Source: Planctomycetaceae bacterium
Lineage (GTDB): Bacteria; Planctomycetota; Planctomycetia; Planctomycetales; Planctomycetaceae
NCBI GenBank assembly: GCA_900299185.1
Contig: OMIV01000249.1
Span: forward strand, 1-64,000
DNA: 64,000 nucleotides
Direction of reading: 5' to 3'
Shown here: positions 1 to 9,197 of the stretch, one piece after another
How the letters are laid out: every line of letters begins with the position of its first letter
How positions within the stretch are numbered: the stretch's first letter is position 1
Made by a program: the position numbers and the translations under genes
The notes under the pieces: model-generated
Seen by the model: the letters and a program-made list of their open reading frames with translations, nothing else
The model's database searches: none
What the model was told of the DNA's origin: nothing

Positions 1-1260
1 GCGGCAGGTGGCTCCGCTTCGCAAGGGGCCACCGGCGGCCGATCCCGATCGGCCGGGTCGCAAACCCGGGAATGACTACAGCAAGCATGCTCGACGCGCC
101 GCAGCAACTGACGAGGATCTCGACGAGACCATCGACGCCCGTTCGCCGACGTGCTGCCCGAACTGCCGATCGCGCGGTGTTCGCGAATCCCACGTCGACG
201 AGCAGTTTCAAATTGAGCTGCCTCAGAAGCTGATTCAGCGTCGCTTCGATGTGTATGTCGGCTGCTGCGGAGAGTTCGGCGAGCGACTTTAAGGGCGGCA
301 CGAACTGCAAACGTCCAACGCCCTGGGAGCCGCCGCCGTGCAGTTGGGGACCGGTCCCTCAGGCCACGATGGCTTGGCTGAACAAGTCGTTGGAGCTCGC
401 TCATGGCAAGATTGCGAAGCTCTTCGAAGAACTCTTCAGGATCACGATCAATCGTAGCACATCGGTCCGTTCGACATTGCGAACTGCCGCTCGCTGCGAG
501 CCACAGCACCACCAAATCCAGCAGAGTGTACGCGGCTCACCACGAGTCACCCCCGATGAAACTGGCTGGCGGGTCAACGGCAAGAACGCGTGGCTGCACG
601 TGATGGTGGGGACGCGAGCGACGTTGTACGAGATCGACGAGGACCGCGGTTTCGAGGTCTCAGCGGCCATACAGGGATCGAACTTCGCAGGCCACTTGAT
701 CCACGACGGATGGAAGACTTATGACAAGCTCAAGAACGCAACTCACCAGCAATATTTCGCTCACATCTTGCGGCATTCCCGCGAACTGAGGGACATGACC
801 AGCGGAGCTGGAGTTCTTTTTCCACAAGCCATTACCCTGCTGTTCCAGGACGCGCTGGCCTTGCGCGACAAACACCTTGCTGGCCGCGCGACTCAAACCG
901 AGTTACGTGATTGTGCGGACCTGCTGGAAGACGCCTTACAAGAGCTGGTCAACTTGCCGCGTTCCAATCCCGATCAAGCCCGATTCGCGAAGCACTTGTG
1001 AAATCACCTCGGCGAGTGGTTCACCTTCCTGCGACACGCGAACGTCGACGCGACGAACTTCCGAGCCGAACAAGCCATCCGCCCTGCCGTGGTGAATCGC
1101 AAAGTCTGGGGCGGCAACCGCACCTGGATCGGAGCTCACGCCCAAGCGGTCCTGAGTTCGGTGCTGATAACCTGCTACCAACGACTCCGCTCACCAATCC
1201 TGTTCCTCACAGAAGTCCTCACCGCCATCCAACCACAAAAGCTGATACTTCCAAGTCACC
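1..1260 (+). pseudogene. IS66-family transposase, decayed and cut by window edge
   Basis: The translated pieces match the IS66 transposase layout: a Cys-rich zinc-finger segment (CCPNC, then VYVGCC) at about 150-280, the DDE catalytic core (TPDETGW at about 547, HDGWKTY at about 702) and the C-terminal signature NFRAEQAIRP followed by NRKVWGGNRTW at about 1058-1127. It is not one reading frame. A TAA at 290-292 stands where the family has a sense codon, a one-base frameshift lies near 345-352, and an in-frame TGA at 999-1001 splits the core from the C-terminal part, probably from a CGA codon. All three acidic catalytic positions are still visible, so decay seems recent. The 5' part lies outside the window. 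No terminal inverted repeat could be identified. It abuts the 3' end of dnaB. Confidence 0.88.
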
Positions 1261-1316
1261 AATCAAGCACACTAGATCAGAATAAATCCCCGACCTTGCA
1301 CGTCACCACAATAGTA

Positions 1317-2690
1317 TCAATTCACAAAGCCAACATCGCCTACACCTCGTGCCAAATCAGCAAACCTCATTGATTCACTTATCCACGCAAGTGTCGCTGA
1401 ACCTGTTGGTCCACTTCTATTCTTTGCGACGATTACGTCCGCTTCACCAGGACGATCTTCTGGATCATAGGCCGCTGGACGATGTAAAAACATCACCACA
1501 TCAGCGTCCTGTTCGATCGAACCACTCTCTCGGAGATCTGCAAGCCTCGGCCGTTTGTCTTCCCGTAATTCAACACCGCGATTCAATTGGGCCAAGGCAA
1601 TTACCGGCGCTTCAATCTCCTTCGCCAAAAACTTCATTCGACGACTAATCAAAGCAATCTGTTGTTCTCTCGGAGCCTGCTTATCTTCAGGCTCAACCAA
1701 CTGAAGATAGTCAACAATGATTAAGCCAAGTCCACGCCGTCTCTTAAGCCTTCTGCAGATCGCCCCTATTTGAGCCATTGATCGTCCCGGTGCATCGTCG
1801 ACGAAAATGGGCATCTCGCTTAATTCTTGAGAGGCTGTCATCAACCGATCTTGTTCAACATCGTCTAGTTCTCCAGCTCGAACGCGGTGACCATTTACCC
1901 GAGAACGTATACATAAAAGCCGCTCGGCAACCTCCAGCTTTGACTGCTCAAGACTGAATATCATCACGGGCGAACCAGTCCGGGCCGCTGCCTCAGCGAT
2001 ATTACAAACAAAAGCAGTTTTTCCCATACTTGGTCTGGCGGCTAGTATAATCATCTCCGTTGTATGAAAACCATTAAGCAGTTTATTCAACTCAACAAAA
2101 CCGGTCGTCATCCCACTTATCTCGCCTCCCTTCTCAAGGCGACCGCTAATGCGGTCCCAAGCATCCATCAGAATGTCGCTCAGAGCAGTTTTCTCCATCT
2201 CACTCTGCTGTTCTAGTATTGAGAAAATTCGCTGCTCCGCCCCAGCCAGCACATCTTGTGTCTCTCGCCCACCATCAAAACACTCCGAAAGTATTTCATT
2301 ACATGCAGTAGTCAGCGCACGCTGAGTCGCTTTATCGCGAACAATATCAGCATAATACCTCGCATGCGCAGCATGTGGTACCGCTGAAAGAACATGGAGC
2401 AGATAGTCCAACCCTCCGACATCATCTAGCTCATTTGATCTTGCTAGTTCATCCCCAAGAACCACTGCATCGATCCCACGAACACCGCGTTCATGAAGCC
2501 TTAGAATCGCGGCGTACAACTTCCGGTGAGCGTCTCCGTAGAAATGTTCCACCTTTAACACTTCAACGACCTCATCGATCGTTTCGTTCAGCAACAGAAT
2601 ACTTCCTAGTACTCCTTGCTCTGCATCCAAATTCTGAGGCGGTAACCTTCCTGCAAAGATGTCTCGCGAATCTTTTCGACCGGCAGTCAT
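1317..2690 (-). CDS. dnaB: Replicative DNA helicase DnaB
   Basis: Hexameric helicase that unwinds DNA ahead of the replisome and recruits primase. The 457-residue product has the usual length. The N-terminal DnaB domain covers about residues 15-120 (LPPQNLDAEQGVLGS) and the RecA-like domain about 190-455. Walker A is ARPSMGKTA at residues 218-226, Walker B is LIIVDYLQL near 320, and LRESGSIEQDADV is the conserved H3/H4 region. The start is taken as the ATG at 2690 because GGAA lies seven bases upstream; a TTG two codons earlier is the alternative. It is last in the rplY-pth-rpsF-ssb-rplI-dnaB operon, about 105 bp after rplI. The 3' end borders a dead IS66 element, but the C-terminus looks complete. 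Confidence 0.97.
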   Translation of the reverse strand: MTAGRKDSRDIFAGRLPPQNLDAEQGVLGSILLLNETIDEVVEVLKVEHFYGDAHRKLYAAILRLHERGVRGIDAVVLGDELARSNELDDVGGLDYLLHVLSAVPHAAHARYYADIVRDKATQRALTTACNEILSECFDGGRETQDVLAGAEQRIFSILEQQSEMEKTALSDILMDAWDRISGRLEKGGEISGMTTGFVELNKLLNGFHTTEMIILAARPSMGKTAFVCNIAEAAARTGSPVMIFSLEQSKLEVAERLLCIRSRVNGHRVRAGELDDVEQDRLMTASQELSEMPIFVDDAPGRSMAQIGAICRRLKRRRGLGLIIVDYLQLVEPEDKQAPREQQIALISRRMKFLAKEIEAPVIALAQLNRGVELREDKRPRLADLRESGSIEQDADVVMFLHRPAAYDPEDRPGEADVIVAKNRSGPTGSATLAWISESMRFADLARGVGDVGFVN

Positions 2691-2795
2691 AAACAAATTC
2701 CAAATCTCTGCATTTAATAAAGACGCCGCAAATGAAAAATAGCGGTTCGAATATCAAATTCGAACCGCCCCATTAACATCAACAATCCAACAAAG

Positions 2796-3329
2796 CTAGG
2801 ACTTACCGCCAACTGAAGCCGTGGCCTTGGGAACAACCCAAACTTTTACTTCCGCAACGATATCAATATCAAACTGGACCGTAACTGAATACATTCCAGT
2901 TTCCTTAAGCGGTCCTTCAAGCTTAACGTGATCGACGCCTATATCGTAGCCAGCATTACGAAGCTGACCAGAAATATCAGATGCGACAATGGAACCATAG
3001 AGATGGCCATCTTTGTTCGCGTTGGCTTCGATGGTTACGCTGTATTTAGCGACTCTCTCGGCCAAATCGCGAAAAGCTTGCAATCTTGCAAGTCGCAATT
3101 CTTCCTGCTTGACGCGATGTGCCTCTACCCTACGTTTGTTCGAATCAGTAGCGATAGTCGCCAATCCGTACGGGACTAAGTAGTTTCTCGCATAGCCAGC
3201 GCGAACCCGAACGATTTCACCCTGCTTACCTAACGCCGGAACTGACTCCGCGAGAAGCACGTCCGACATCCGGCGCGCGGTACCGGGAATTGCCTTAATT
3301 CTCATTTTCCTTGGCATCTGCTGTCCCAT
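2796..3329 (-). CDS. rplI: 50S ribosomal protein bL9
   Basis: Large-subunit protein bL9, which binds 23S rRNA near the L1 stalk base. The core begins at MSDVLLAESVPALGKQG (residue 21) and continues with GYARNYLVPYGLAT, the typical N-domain, a connecting helix (residues 65-95) and the C-domain with ANANKDGHLYGSI. The 177-residue product is longer than the roughly 150 of E. coli because of about 20 basic residues before the usual start; internal ATGs at 3317 and 3269 are alternative starts. It sits between ssb and dnaB in a ribosomal-protein/replication operon. Confidence 0.95.
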   Translation of the reverse strand: MGQQMPRKMRIKAIPGTARRMSDVLLAESVPALGKQGEIVRVRAGYARNYLVPYGLATIATDSNKRRVEAHRVKQEELRLARLQAFRDLAERVAKYSVTIEANANKDGHLYGSIVASDISGQLRNAGYDIGVDHVKLEGPLKETGMYSVTVQFDIDIVAEVKVWVVPKATASVGGKS

Positions 3330-3367
3330 TAATTCTCGAAATAAAAACTTCTACCAAACTCTGGCAG

Positions 3368-3838
3368 CTAGAACGGAACTTCGTCTGCTGAAGAGCTACC
3401 ACTCATGTCTTCGAATTCGCCCACAAATCTCGGCGAAGGCGGCTCGGCGTCAAACGACGGAGAAACCGAGCCGCTTCCAGGCGTCCTCGACGAACCGTCT
3501 CCTTTGCCACCAAGCAGCTGCATCGTCTCTCCGACGACTCTTAGTTTTGACCGCTTCTGTTGAGTCTGTTTATCTTCCCAAGAGTCGAGTTGCAAACGCC
3601 CCTCAATCAATACCGGACGCCCCTTAACAAGGTACTCCCCGGCAATCTCAGCCTGACGCCCCCAAAGCGTCACATCGACAAAAGTCGTCTCTTCTCTTTT
3701 CTGTCCCGTCTGACGGTCATTCCAAACCCGACCGACCGCCATCCCAATCTCAGTGACCGCCATTCCGGATGGGGTATATTTGACCTGAGGATCTCGTGTC
3801 AGATTGCCGACAAGTATTACTCGATTAAAACTCGCCAT
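3368..3838 (-). CDS. ssb: Single-stranded DNA-binding protein
   Basis: Binds single-stranded DNA during replication and repair and recruits partners through its C-terminal tip. The N-terminal OB fold covers residues 1-110 (MASFNRVILVGNLTRDP, then GMAVTEIGMAVGR). A Ser/Pro/Gly-rich linker follows, and the protein ends DEVPF, equivalent to the DDDIPF tip of E. coli SSB. Its 156 residues are normal for the family. A strong GGAGGG lies just before the ATG. The gene starts 26 bases after rpsF ends and about 40 bases before rplI, so the rpsF-ssb-rplI order common in bacteria is kept. Confidence 0.96.
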   Translation of the reverse strand: MASFNRVILVGNLTRDPQVKYTPSGMAVTEIGMAVGRVWNDRQTGQKREETTFVDVTLWGRQAEIAGEYLVKGRPVLIEGRLQLDSWEDKQTQQKRSKLRVVGETMQLLGGKGDGSSRTPGSGSVSPSFDAEPPSPRFVGEFEDMSGSSSADEVPF

Positions 3839-3864
3839 CGGCCCTCCAATTTATCACATTCAGC

Positions 3865-4269
3865 CTATTCAACGATCGCTTCGTCCGGAACTGCCATATC
3901 AGACGCGGAGTCCCCAACTTGTTCATGTCGAAAAGCTTCGCCCCCCTTGACCAGTTGGACCATCCGATCAAATAGACTTTGCGAATGCGATATGACCAAA
4001 TGCCGAACAACCTTATCGTTCAGCTTGACTATATTTGTTAGGCTCGCAATGGCACTACCAGGGGCCGAGAAAAAGGCTAAATAGTACAGGCCCTTCTTAT
4101 GACCATCGATTGGGTACGCTAGCTTCGCATCCTGCCAAGGCCGATGAGCAACAGTAAGTCCTCCAGCCTTTTCAATCATTCCACAAACTTCCGCAGCAGC
4201 CGCCTCTGGATCCGCACCAAAACGCCCGCTGTCAAGAATGAACATTCCTTCGTAATAATACTGCGTCAA
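3865..4269 (-). CDS. rpsF: 30S ribosomal protein bS6
   Basis: Small-subunit protein bS6, partner of bS18. YYYEGMFILDSGRF at the N-terminus is the family opening, and LAYPIDGHKKGLYYLAFF and VVRHLVISHSQ are the conserved core. The open frame runs back to a TTG at 4335, but that would add 22 hydrophobic residues with no match to bS6. The TTG at 4269, preceded by GGGAG seven bases upstream, gives a normal 134-residue protein and is the chosen start. It follows pth by about 60 bases and precedes ssb by 26. TTG initiation for a highly expressed ribosomal protein is unusual. Confidence 0.93.
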   Translation of the reverse strand: MTQYYYEGMFILDSGRFGADPEAAAAEVCGMIEKAGGLTVAHRPWQDAKLAYPIDGHKKGLYYLAFFSAPGSAIASLTNIVKLNDKVVRHLVISHSQSLFDRMVQLVKGGEAFRHEQVGDSASDMAVPDEAIVE

Positions 4270-4331
4270 AATCGTACTCCCAGTCCAAATACACAATACT
4301 AAAACTAAATGTAAAAGTAAGCCGAACGATT

Positions 4332-4904
4332 TCAATTAACGATGCGCCCATTCGACAGATTCATTGCAACCGAGCTACCCTTCCCTATCCATAACTCAAC
4401 TGCAGACGCGGCAAACTCGACCGTGCGTTGCATCACATCTAACTCTTTATCACTAAATCTTTGAAGGACAAAGCTTGATGCGTCCATTTCGTTTTGTGGG
4501 CGACCAATACCTAAACGTAGCCTAGAAACTTCATTCGTTCCCATTCGTGTCAAAATGTCCGCTAGTCCTCGCTGCCCACCTCCCGTGCCTTTTTCTCTAA
4601 GCCGTGTTACTCCTAGAGGTAGATCCAAATCGTCACACAAAACAAGAACTTCATTCGTGTCAATCTTAAAGAAGCGCACGAACTCATTTACACATACACC
4701 AGACAGATTCATAAATGTAAGCGGGCAAACCAAGAGTACCCTATGCCCTAGGTGTTCCCAATCGTAACACAAACCACGAAATCGCTCAGTTGCAGTCCCC
4801 AACTGATGCTTCTCAGCAATCCTCTTCACGACATCGAAACCAACGTTATGCCGAGTACCCTCGTATTGGCTCCCAGGATTCCCTAGTCCAACAACCAACT
4901 TCAT
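4332..4904 (-). CDS. pth: Peptidyl-tRNA hydrolase
   Basis: Releases tRNA from stalled peptidyl-tRNA in the cytoplasm. The opening MKLVVGLGNPGSQYEGTRHN contains Asn10 and the catalytic His19 of the family, and CDDLDLPLG and the GGGQRGLADI loop are the other active-site segments. The 190 residues match the usual length. It lies between rplY and rpsF. A ctc-pth pair upstream of rpsF is common in bacteria and suggests cotranscription for translation quality control. Confidence 0.96.
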   Translation of the reverse strand: MKLVVGLGNPGSQYEGTRHNVGFDVVKRIAEKHQLGTATERFRGLCYDWEHLGHRVLLVCPLTFMNLSGVCVNEFVRFFKIDTNEVLVLCDDLDLPLGVTRLREKGTGGGQRGLADILTRMGTNEVSRLRLGIGRPQNEMDASSFVLQRFSDKELDVMQRTVEFAASAVELWIGKGSSVAMNLSNGRIVN

Positions 4905-4930
4905 AACGGATGCCCCAAATCATCACGGGA

Positions 4931-5551
4931 CTACTCGGCATCTCCATCTTCAGACTTCTTTTTGCCGATGACTTCTGGCTCTGCCCCCACAGCCGAGGCA
5001 TGGACGATTTCAACGTTCTTCGCTTCATGGATTCGCAGAACTACTGCATCTGCAGGCAACCTACACACGGCCCCATTAGGAACAACGAGATCGGACACAT
5101 GAACGGAATCGCCAATCTTGAGCAACCCAACTTTGACTTCAATGCGCTCCGGGATTTGGTAGGCAAGACAGTTTAACGTGATCTTGTGAACCAACTGCTC
5201 CAAGACTCCGCTTCCAACCACACCACGCGGGACAACGTCCACTTCAATATCAACACGTGCCTCTGGATCAACACGCTGAAAGTCGACATGAAGAACTTCG
5301 GTGAAGAACACATTCCACTGTGCCTCGCGAATAATCACCTTGCTCGTATTCTCACCGATCTTCAAATCGACAACATGAATTCCCGAAGCCACAACTCTTG
5401 TGATTGAGTCAGCTTCCATTGAAATGCTCAGATTTGGCTGTCCCAATCCATAGACGTTGCCCGGAATCTGCCCCTGCCTTCTCATTCTACGCGATTTTGT
5501 AGTACCGATTTGTTGCCGTGATTCAGCGACTACAACTTGAGATACCGACAT
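4931..5551 (-). CDS. rplY: 50S ribosomal protein bL25 (Ctc type)
   Basis: Binds 5S rRNA in the large subunit. The protein has the two-domain Ctc/TL5 form: an N-terminal L25 domain (residues 1-95, with RRQGQIPGNVYGLG) and a C-terminal beta domain (100-190), ending in an acidic, lysine-rich tail KKKSEDGDAE. Its 206 residues fit the long form rather than the 94-residue E. coli form. It is the first gene of the minus-strand operon, 26 bases before pth. In many bacteria prs lies immediately upstream, but here 5552-5770 holds no gene, so the operon promoter should be in that gap. I could not identify a convincing -35/-10 pair. Confidence 0.94.
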   Translation of the reverse strand: MSVSQVVVAESRQQIGTTKSRRMRRQGQIPGNVYGLGQPNLSISMEADSITRVVASGIHVVDLKIGENTSKVIIREAQWNVFFTEVLHVDFQRVDPEARVDIEVDVVPRGVVGSGVLEQLVHKITLNCLAYQIPERIEVKVGLLKIGDSVHVSDLVVPNGAVCRLPADAVVLRIHEAKNVEIVHASAVGAEPEVIGKKKSEDGDAE

Positions 5552-5770
5552 TTGATCTCGACTCTTTCAAAAACGACAAAACGAATCCCCGTGAGCGCTT
5601 CCAATGCGCCAACGTCGCCAGGATTGAAAACCAAAGGCGATGATGCCCCGAGGATAACGGCGAAGTTTTCGAACTGCAACCAATGGACGCATAGAGTGAA
5701 CCCCAAATCGCATTGTTCGATTAGAAACACAGGGGCACATTCAAGTAAGAATCCTCTCCAAGCTTCTTAA

Positions 5771-7990
5771 TCAGATTGAATTTACCCGGCGTGCAAGAAT
5801 GCACTCAGCAAACAGAGCGAGAAGAACAGCGATCAATGGGGCGTAAACGCTCGCGGCTACGCGATCAGACTTTTCCAAACTCATTCCCGCCAACTCATCG
5901 TGCGCACGCTGCTGACCGCTAGAAACGAACTCTTCCTGAAACTCATCCACCCCGCCACGGTGATCATTCCGCAAAACCGGGAACAAGCCTTCGGATGAAA
6001 TGGGATTTACCCAAAAGCAATATCCGAAACCGGAATCGCTTCGAGTTCTTAACAAATATGCACCAGCAGAAGTCAATTGCTCTACCCGCAAGAATTGACG
6101 CCCTGACGTAACGTAGAGTCGAAAAGGCAACGACTCTCCGCTTGGGCCGTTCACACGAAAGTCTCCTTCATCGAATCGCTGTGGTACTCCGACGACAAAT
6201 GCTCCGCCAACTTCCGGTTCCGGGTACGAAACGCGGCCAGCACTCCAATTAACAGCTTCGTGTATTAATGGAACGAAACTCGCCCCGATCGCTCCCCAAG
6301 TACTCCATTCAACGTCAGGAGAAGTTGCAAAAAAAACAACAGTGCCACTACCTAAATTTCGTTTCACGATTGCCGGAGTTGAATCTGTAAATCTCGAAAC
6401 AACAAGTGCGTCTGATGATGGAGTGATGCCCAAGTGCTTGAATATCAATACTGATTCGAGTCCGGAATGCGTAAGTCGATCAGCCTGATTTGAAAAAGAA
6501 TTAAACTCGCGCCCGAAATCGAATCTTTCAAGACCACTCATTAAGACACTAGGCCCGCTCCCTCTGTTTCCGTCAATGACACCCGTTGAGCCTCCTCCAA
6601 CCAAATCCTGAAGCCAACCAGTCCCGACATCCTCGCTCGGAAATATAACTATCCCTCCCCCAGATCTGACATAATTGGAAAGTCGGCCCAAATCGACCCG
6701 ATCCAGGAGACATGGGTCACAAAGAACAATTCCATCAAAACAATTGAGGTCCCTTTCCGCGATCATTGTCGAGGACAGGAATTCGACCTTGAACTGGTCA
6801 GTTTTAACGCCATTTGGATTTGAGCCAGAAGCCAACGCTTTCTGTATGAAATAAGCTGTAGAACCGGCATGTGTATCGAGTGAATTAGCGACAATTGCAA
6901 TTCTATGATTATCAACAGCGGTAACATAAAGCATCCGTTGGTTGTCCAAACGGAGTCGATCATCTTCAATCCGGACTTCGACAAGGTGCTGCCCTGGAGT
7001 ACTGAATTGCGTCTGCCAAAGAGTGGTGATTGCTTCTCCCGGGGGAACCTCGACCGACTGTGATGAGATTAAATTACCATCAACAAGTAAATCAATTGCC
7101 GTTTGCGACTTAAGTGATCCTCCACTGTTACGAACGACAGAAGAGAACGAGGCCATTCTCCCGACTAAGACTTTCTGATAGTGACATCGCAAGTCGATGA
7201 TCGAGAGATTGGGACTATCTCCAGACGCCACATTTACAAATGACGTTTCGATCTTCTTTCGAAACTCAGAAAGCTCAGTAAAGCTCATCGAGTTGGCTTT
7301 ATGATCATCCTCTTTCAGAAAACGCGGCTGCATGTCTGTGAAAACAACGACATCACTACGCATCGGGACTTTCGTTTCGAGAGCTAGTCGATGCAATTCA
7401 GGAACGGCAATCGAAATATTTCCCGTTGCCTCACTCACTTCCATCGCTTGGATTGCCTTAATCACGGTGTCCTGATCACTGCTCTGTTTCGGCATCCCAT
7501 CGATGCGACTTCCCAGATAAACAGGAACAACACTCCACACATCCCTGCGTGGCGCATTTCTAATTAGGTTAATGGCAAGATTCTTCGCTTTTTCGAATCT
7601 ACTTATTTTTTTCCCAGTTGCCCCTATCGTTGCGTCCGCGTCTTCATGAAACTGCATGCTATATGTCGCATCGAACACCAATATATGGTGTGTCATCAAT
7701 AATCTGCTATCTACCGCATCGAGCCCGCCAATACTCGGCCTTGCAAGCGATAATGCAAAGAACAGCAAAACGGCGACTCGTAAGAGAAGGACGATTATTT
7801 GTTCCAACCGAGAACGACGAGCACGTTTTTGCGCAGCGCGAAGCAAGAAACGCATGGCGGCCCAGCGAACTTCTATTTCCGTCCGTTGATAGATTAGGTG
7901 AATTAATAACGGGATCGATGCGAAAAGTGCTCCAAACAGCAACGATTCGCTACCGAACGCCAGAGCAAGAGTTACAAAGATTATCTCCAT
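5771..7990 (-). CDS. BatA-domain membrane protein with VWA-like region
   Basis: The first 80 residues form the BatA N-terminal domain: a hydrophobic segment (about 13-33), a basic VRWAAMRFLL stretch, and a second transmembrane segment (about 62-80). A VWA-like domain follows with a MIDAS-type motif DATYS in VFDATYSMQFH and FTDMQPRF further on. The middle (about 380-560) resembles a class I glutamine-amidotransferase-like fold found in planctomycete BatA relatives (VLCDPCLLDRVDL, RSGGGIVIFP). A last transmembrane helix lies at about 715-733. Length is 739 residues. Related proteins are normally encoded beside MoxR and DUF58 genes; here none is adjacent, though a MoxR gene sits 47 kb away at 55146. 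Function is probably cell-envelope assembly or chaperoning, by family inference only. Confidence 0.8.
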   Translation of the reverse strand: MEIIFVTLALAFGSESLLFGALFASIPLLIHLIYQRTEIEVRWAAMRFLLRAAQKRARRSRLEQIIVLLLRVAVLLFFALSLARPSIGGLDAVDSRLLMTHHILVFDATYSMQFHEDADATIGATGKKISRFEKAKNLAINLIRNAPRRDVWSVVPVYLGSRIDGMPKQSSDQDTVIKAIQAMEVSEATGNISIAVPELHRLALETKVPMRSDVVVFTDMQPRFLKEDDHKANSMSFTELSEFRKKIETSFVNVASGDSPNLSIIDLRCHYQKVLVGRMASFSSVVRNSGGSLKSQTAIDLLVDGNLISSQSVEVPPGEAITTLWQTQFSTPGQHLVEVRIEDDRLRLDNQRMLYVTAVDNHRIAIVANSLDTHAGSTAYFIQKALASGSNPNGVKTDQFKVEFLSSTMIAERDLNCFDGIVLCDPCLLDRVDLGRLSNYVRSGGGIVIFPSEDVGTGWLQDLVGGGSTGVIDGNRGSGPSVLMSGLERFDFGREFNSFSNQADRLTHSGLESVLIFKHLGITPSSDALVVSRFTDSTPAIVKRNLGSGTVVFFATSPDVEWSTWGAIGASFVPLIHEAVNWSAGRVSYPEPEVGGAFVVGVPQRFDEGDFRVNGPSGESLPFRLYVTSGRQFLRVEQLTSAGAYLLRTRSDSGFGYCFWVNPISSEGLFPVLRNDHRGGVDEFQEEFVSSGQQRAHDELAGMSLEKSDRVAASVYAPLIAVLLALFAECILARRVNSI

Positions 7991-8118
7991 ACTTTACACT
8001 TTTTAAAGCACCAAGAAGTGCATGAGAAACTCATTTAACCGTTCATCATTCGATGTATCATTACGAGAAGAGACAGACATAGCGTCAACTCAGAAAACTC
8101 GCCCGAGGATGAGATTTG

Positions 8119-8457
8119 ATGAGACTATTTGAAGGCACGGTTTTTGATCGAATTCCCGTTTGTGAATTCTGTGGAAATTCCGAAACGAATTGCACTTGTT
8201 CAAAACCAAAGACACCAAGAATTGCTTCGAACCAACAAGGGGCAACCGTAACAGTTGAGAAACGTAAACGCGGGAAAGTAGTCACCCTGATTCGCGGTCT
8301 GGTCGACGGAGAAACAGATTTCAACAACCTCGTCAAGAAACTGAAATCGACTTGCGGTGCTGGTGGCACCTACTCGGGAAATCAGATTGAGATCCAGGGG
8401 GACCACTTACAGCGAATCAGCGAAATATTGAAAGAACTCGGCTACCGACTTCGCTAG
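8119..8457 (+). CDS. SUI1/eIF1-like translation factor (YciH family) with zinc ribbon
   Basis: The C-terminal 75 residues match the SUI1/YciH fold: RGLVDGETDFNNLVKKLK, then the CGAGGT turn and IEIQGDHLQRI. The family binds the ribosomal P-site region and affects start-codon choice. The N-terminus has a probable zinc ribbon, C15-x2-C18-x6-C25-x-C27. The start is the ATG at 8119; a TTG one codon earlier is less likely. GAGG lies about ten bases upstream. It is a single gene, divergent from the BatA-like gene and convergent with the alkyltransferase-like gene. Confidence 0.85.
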   Translation: MRLFEGTVFDRIPVCEFCGNSETNCTCSKPKTPRIASNQQGATVTVEKRKRGKVVTLIRGLVDGETDFNNLVKKLKSTCGAGGTYSGNQIEIQGDHLQRISEILKELGYRLR

Positions 8458-8521
8458 AAGACAGTTACATGCATGTGGCACTTAAATAGTGGAATATCCA
8501 CGCGAGTCCAACAAACGACAA

Positions 8522-8550
8522 CGCCCTTGCGATGGTCGATCGTAAGGGCG
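8522..8550. terminator. Hairpin between convergent genes
   Basis: Twelve-base arms at 8522-8533 and 8539-8550 pair with one G-U wobble around a five-base loop. It lies between the converging SUI1-like and alkyltransferase-like genes. The T tracts on either side are weak, so this may be a bidirectional terminator or simply a repeat. Confidence 0.5.
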
Positions 8551-8584
8551 CCGATTTCTTGATCCGCGATTTAGGTGGTCACGG

Positions 8585-8983
8585 CTACTTGCGTTTTGAT
8601 GGTGGCGTGAATGCAGGATGTTGTTCGGGCGCAGCCGACGCTTCTGGACTCTCTGGTTCGGGCCACGTCATACAATTCTCCTCGAACTTCTTCACGACCG
8701 GCTTCTTGTCTTTGGTCACGATTTCATAGCCGTTCTCTTCGAGGATTTTGGCCTGTTCACCATCCTTGTCTTTTTCCAACGACCCATCATCGGGAAGAAT
8801 CCGCCACCATTGAAGGTGCGGGAAATCCTTCCGCACGTTGGCGATCACTGAAGTGATGGTCCGCCCCCCCGCACCAGGCGCGAAACCTGCCTTGCGAGCA
8901 ACCGTTGTAAACTTTCCGAGCTTGCCAGCTCGCTTCATTTCCCAGAGCAATTCAGCCACTTCTTGTGCACGCGCGGACGCCAT
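8585..8983 (-). CDS. Alkyltransferase-like (ATL/MGMT DNA-binding-fold) protein
   Basis: Residues 20-95 resemble the winged-helix DNA-binding domain of O6-alkylguanine transferases and their ATL relatives: GKFTTVARKAGF at the first helix, a GGRTITSVIANVRKDFP recognition-helix region, then WWRILPDDGSL and EENGYEIV. The PCHR cysteine motif is replaced by WWRIL, so it cannot be a methyltransferase. ATL proteins bind alkylated bases and hand them to nucleotide excision repair. The last 40 residues are a Pro/Ala/Lys-rich tail. A clear GAGGAG lies seven bases before the ATG. The match is weak, and a general winged-helix protein is the alternative. Confidence 0.6.
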   Translation of the reverse strand: MASARAQEVAELLWEMKRAGKLGKFTTVARKAGFAPGAGGRTITSVIANVRKDFPHLQWWRILPDDGSLEKDKDGEQAKILEENGYEIVTKDKKPVVKKFEENCMTWPEPESPEASAAPEQHPAFTPPSKRK

Positions 8984-9197
8984 TCGTAACTCCTCTAGTG
9001 GTAATCATTTGGCTAAGCAACCAATGGATCGCTGCGGCATAATCTCAACGGCAGAGGTGCCATGCTGCATTCGATCTCGATTGGAAGATTGGCTCGCATC
9101 TTGTTCGAGCTTTTCTGAGCCCTGGGCTAATCTAGTCCCCAAGCACATGGCTCACAAGCCGCATAGAATCCCTCTGAAACTTAGCGACAAACTCACC

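Noticed and set aside
1379-1387. A near DnaA box (TTATCCACG) suggesting an origin by dnaB
   Set aside because: It is a single 8-of-9 match inside the dnaB coding sequence, with no cluster of boxes and no AT-rich unwinding region.
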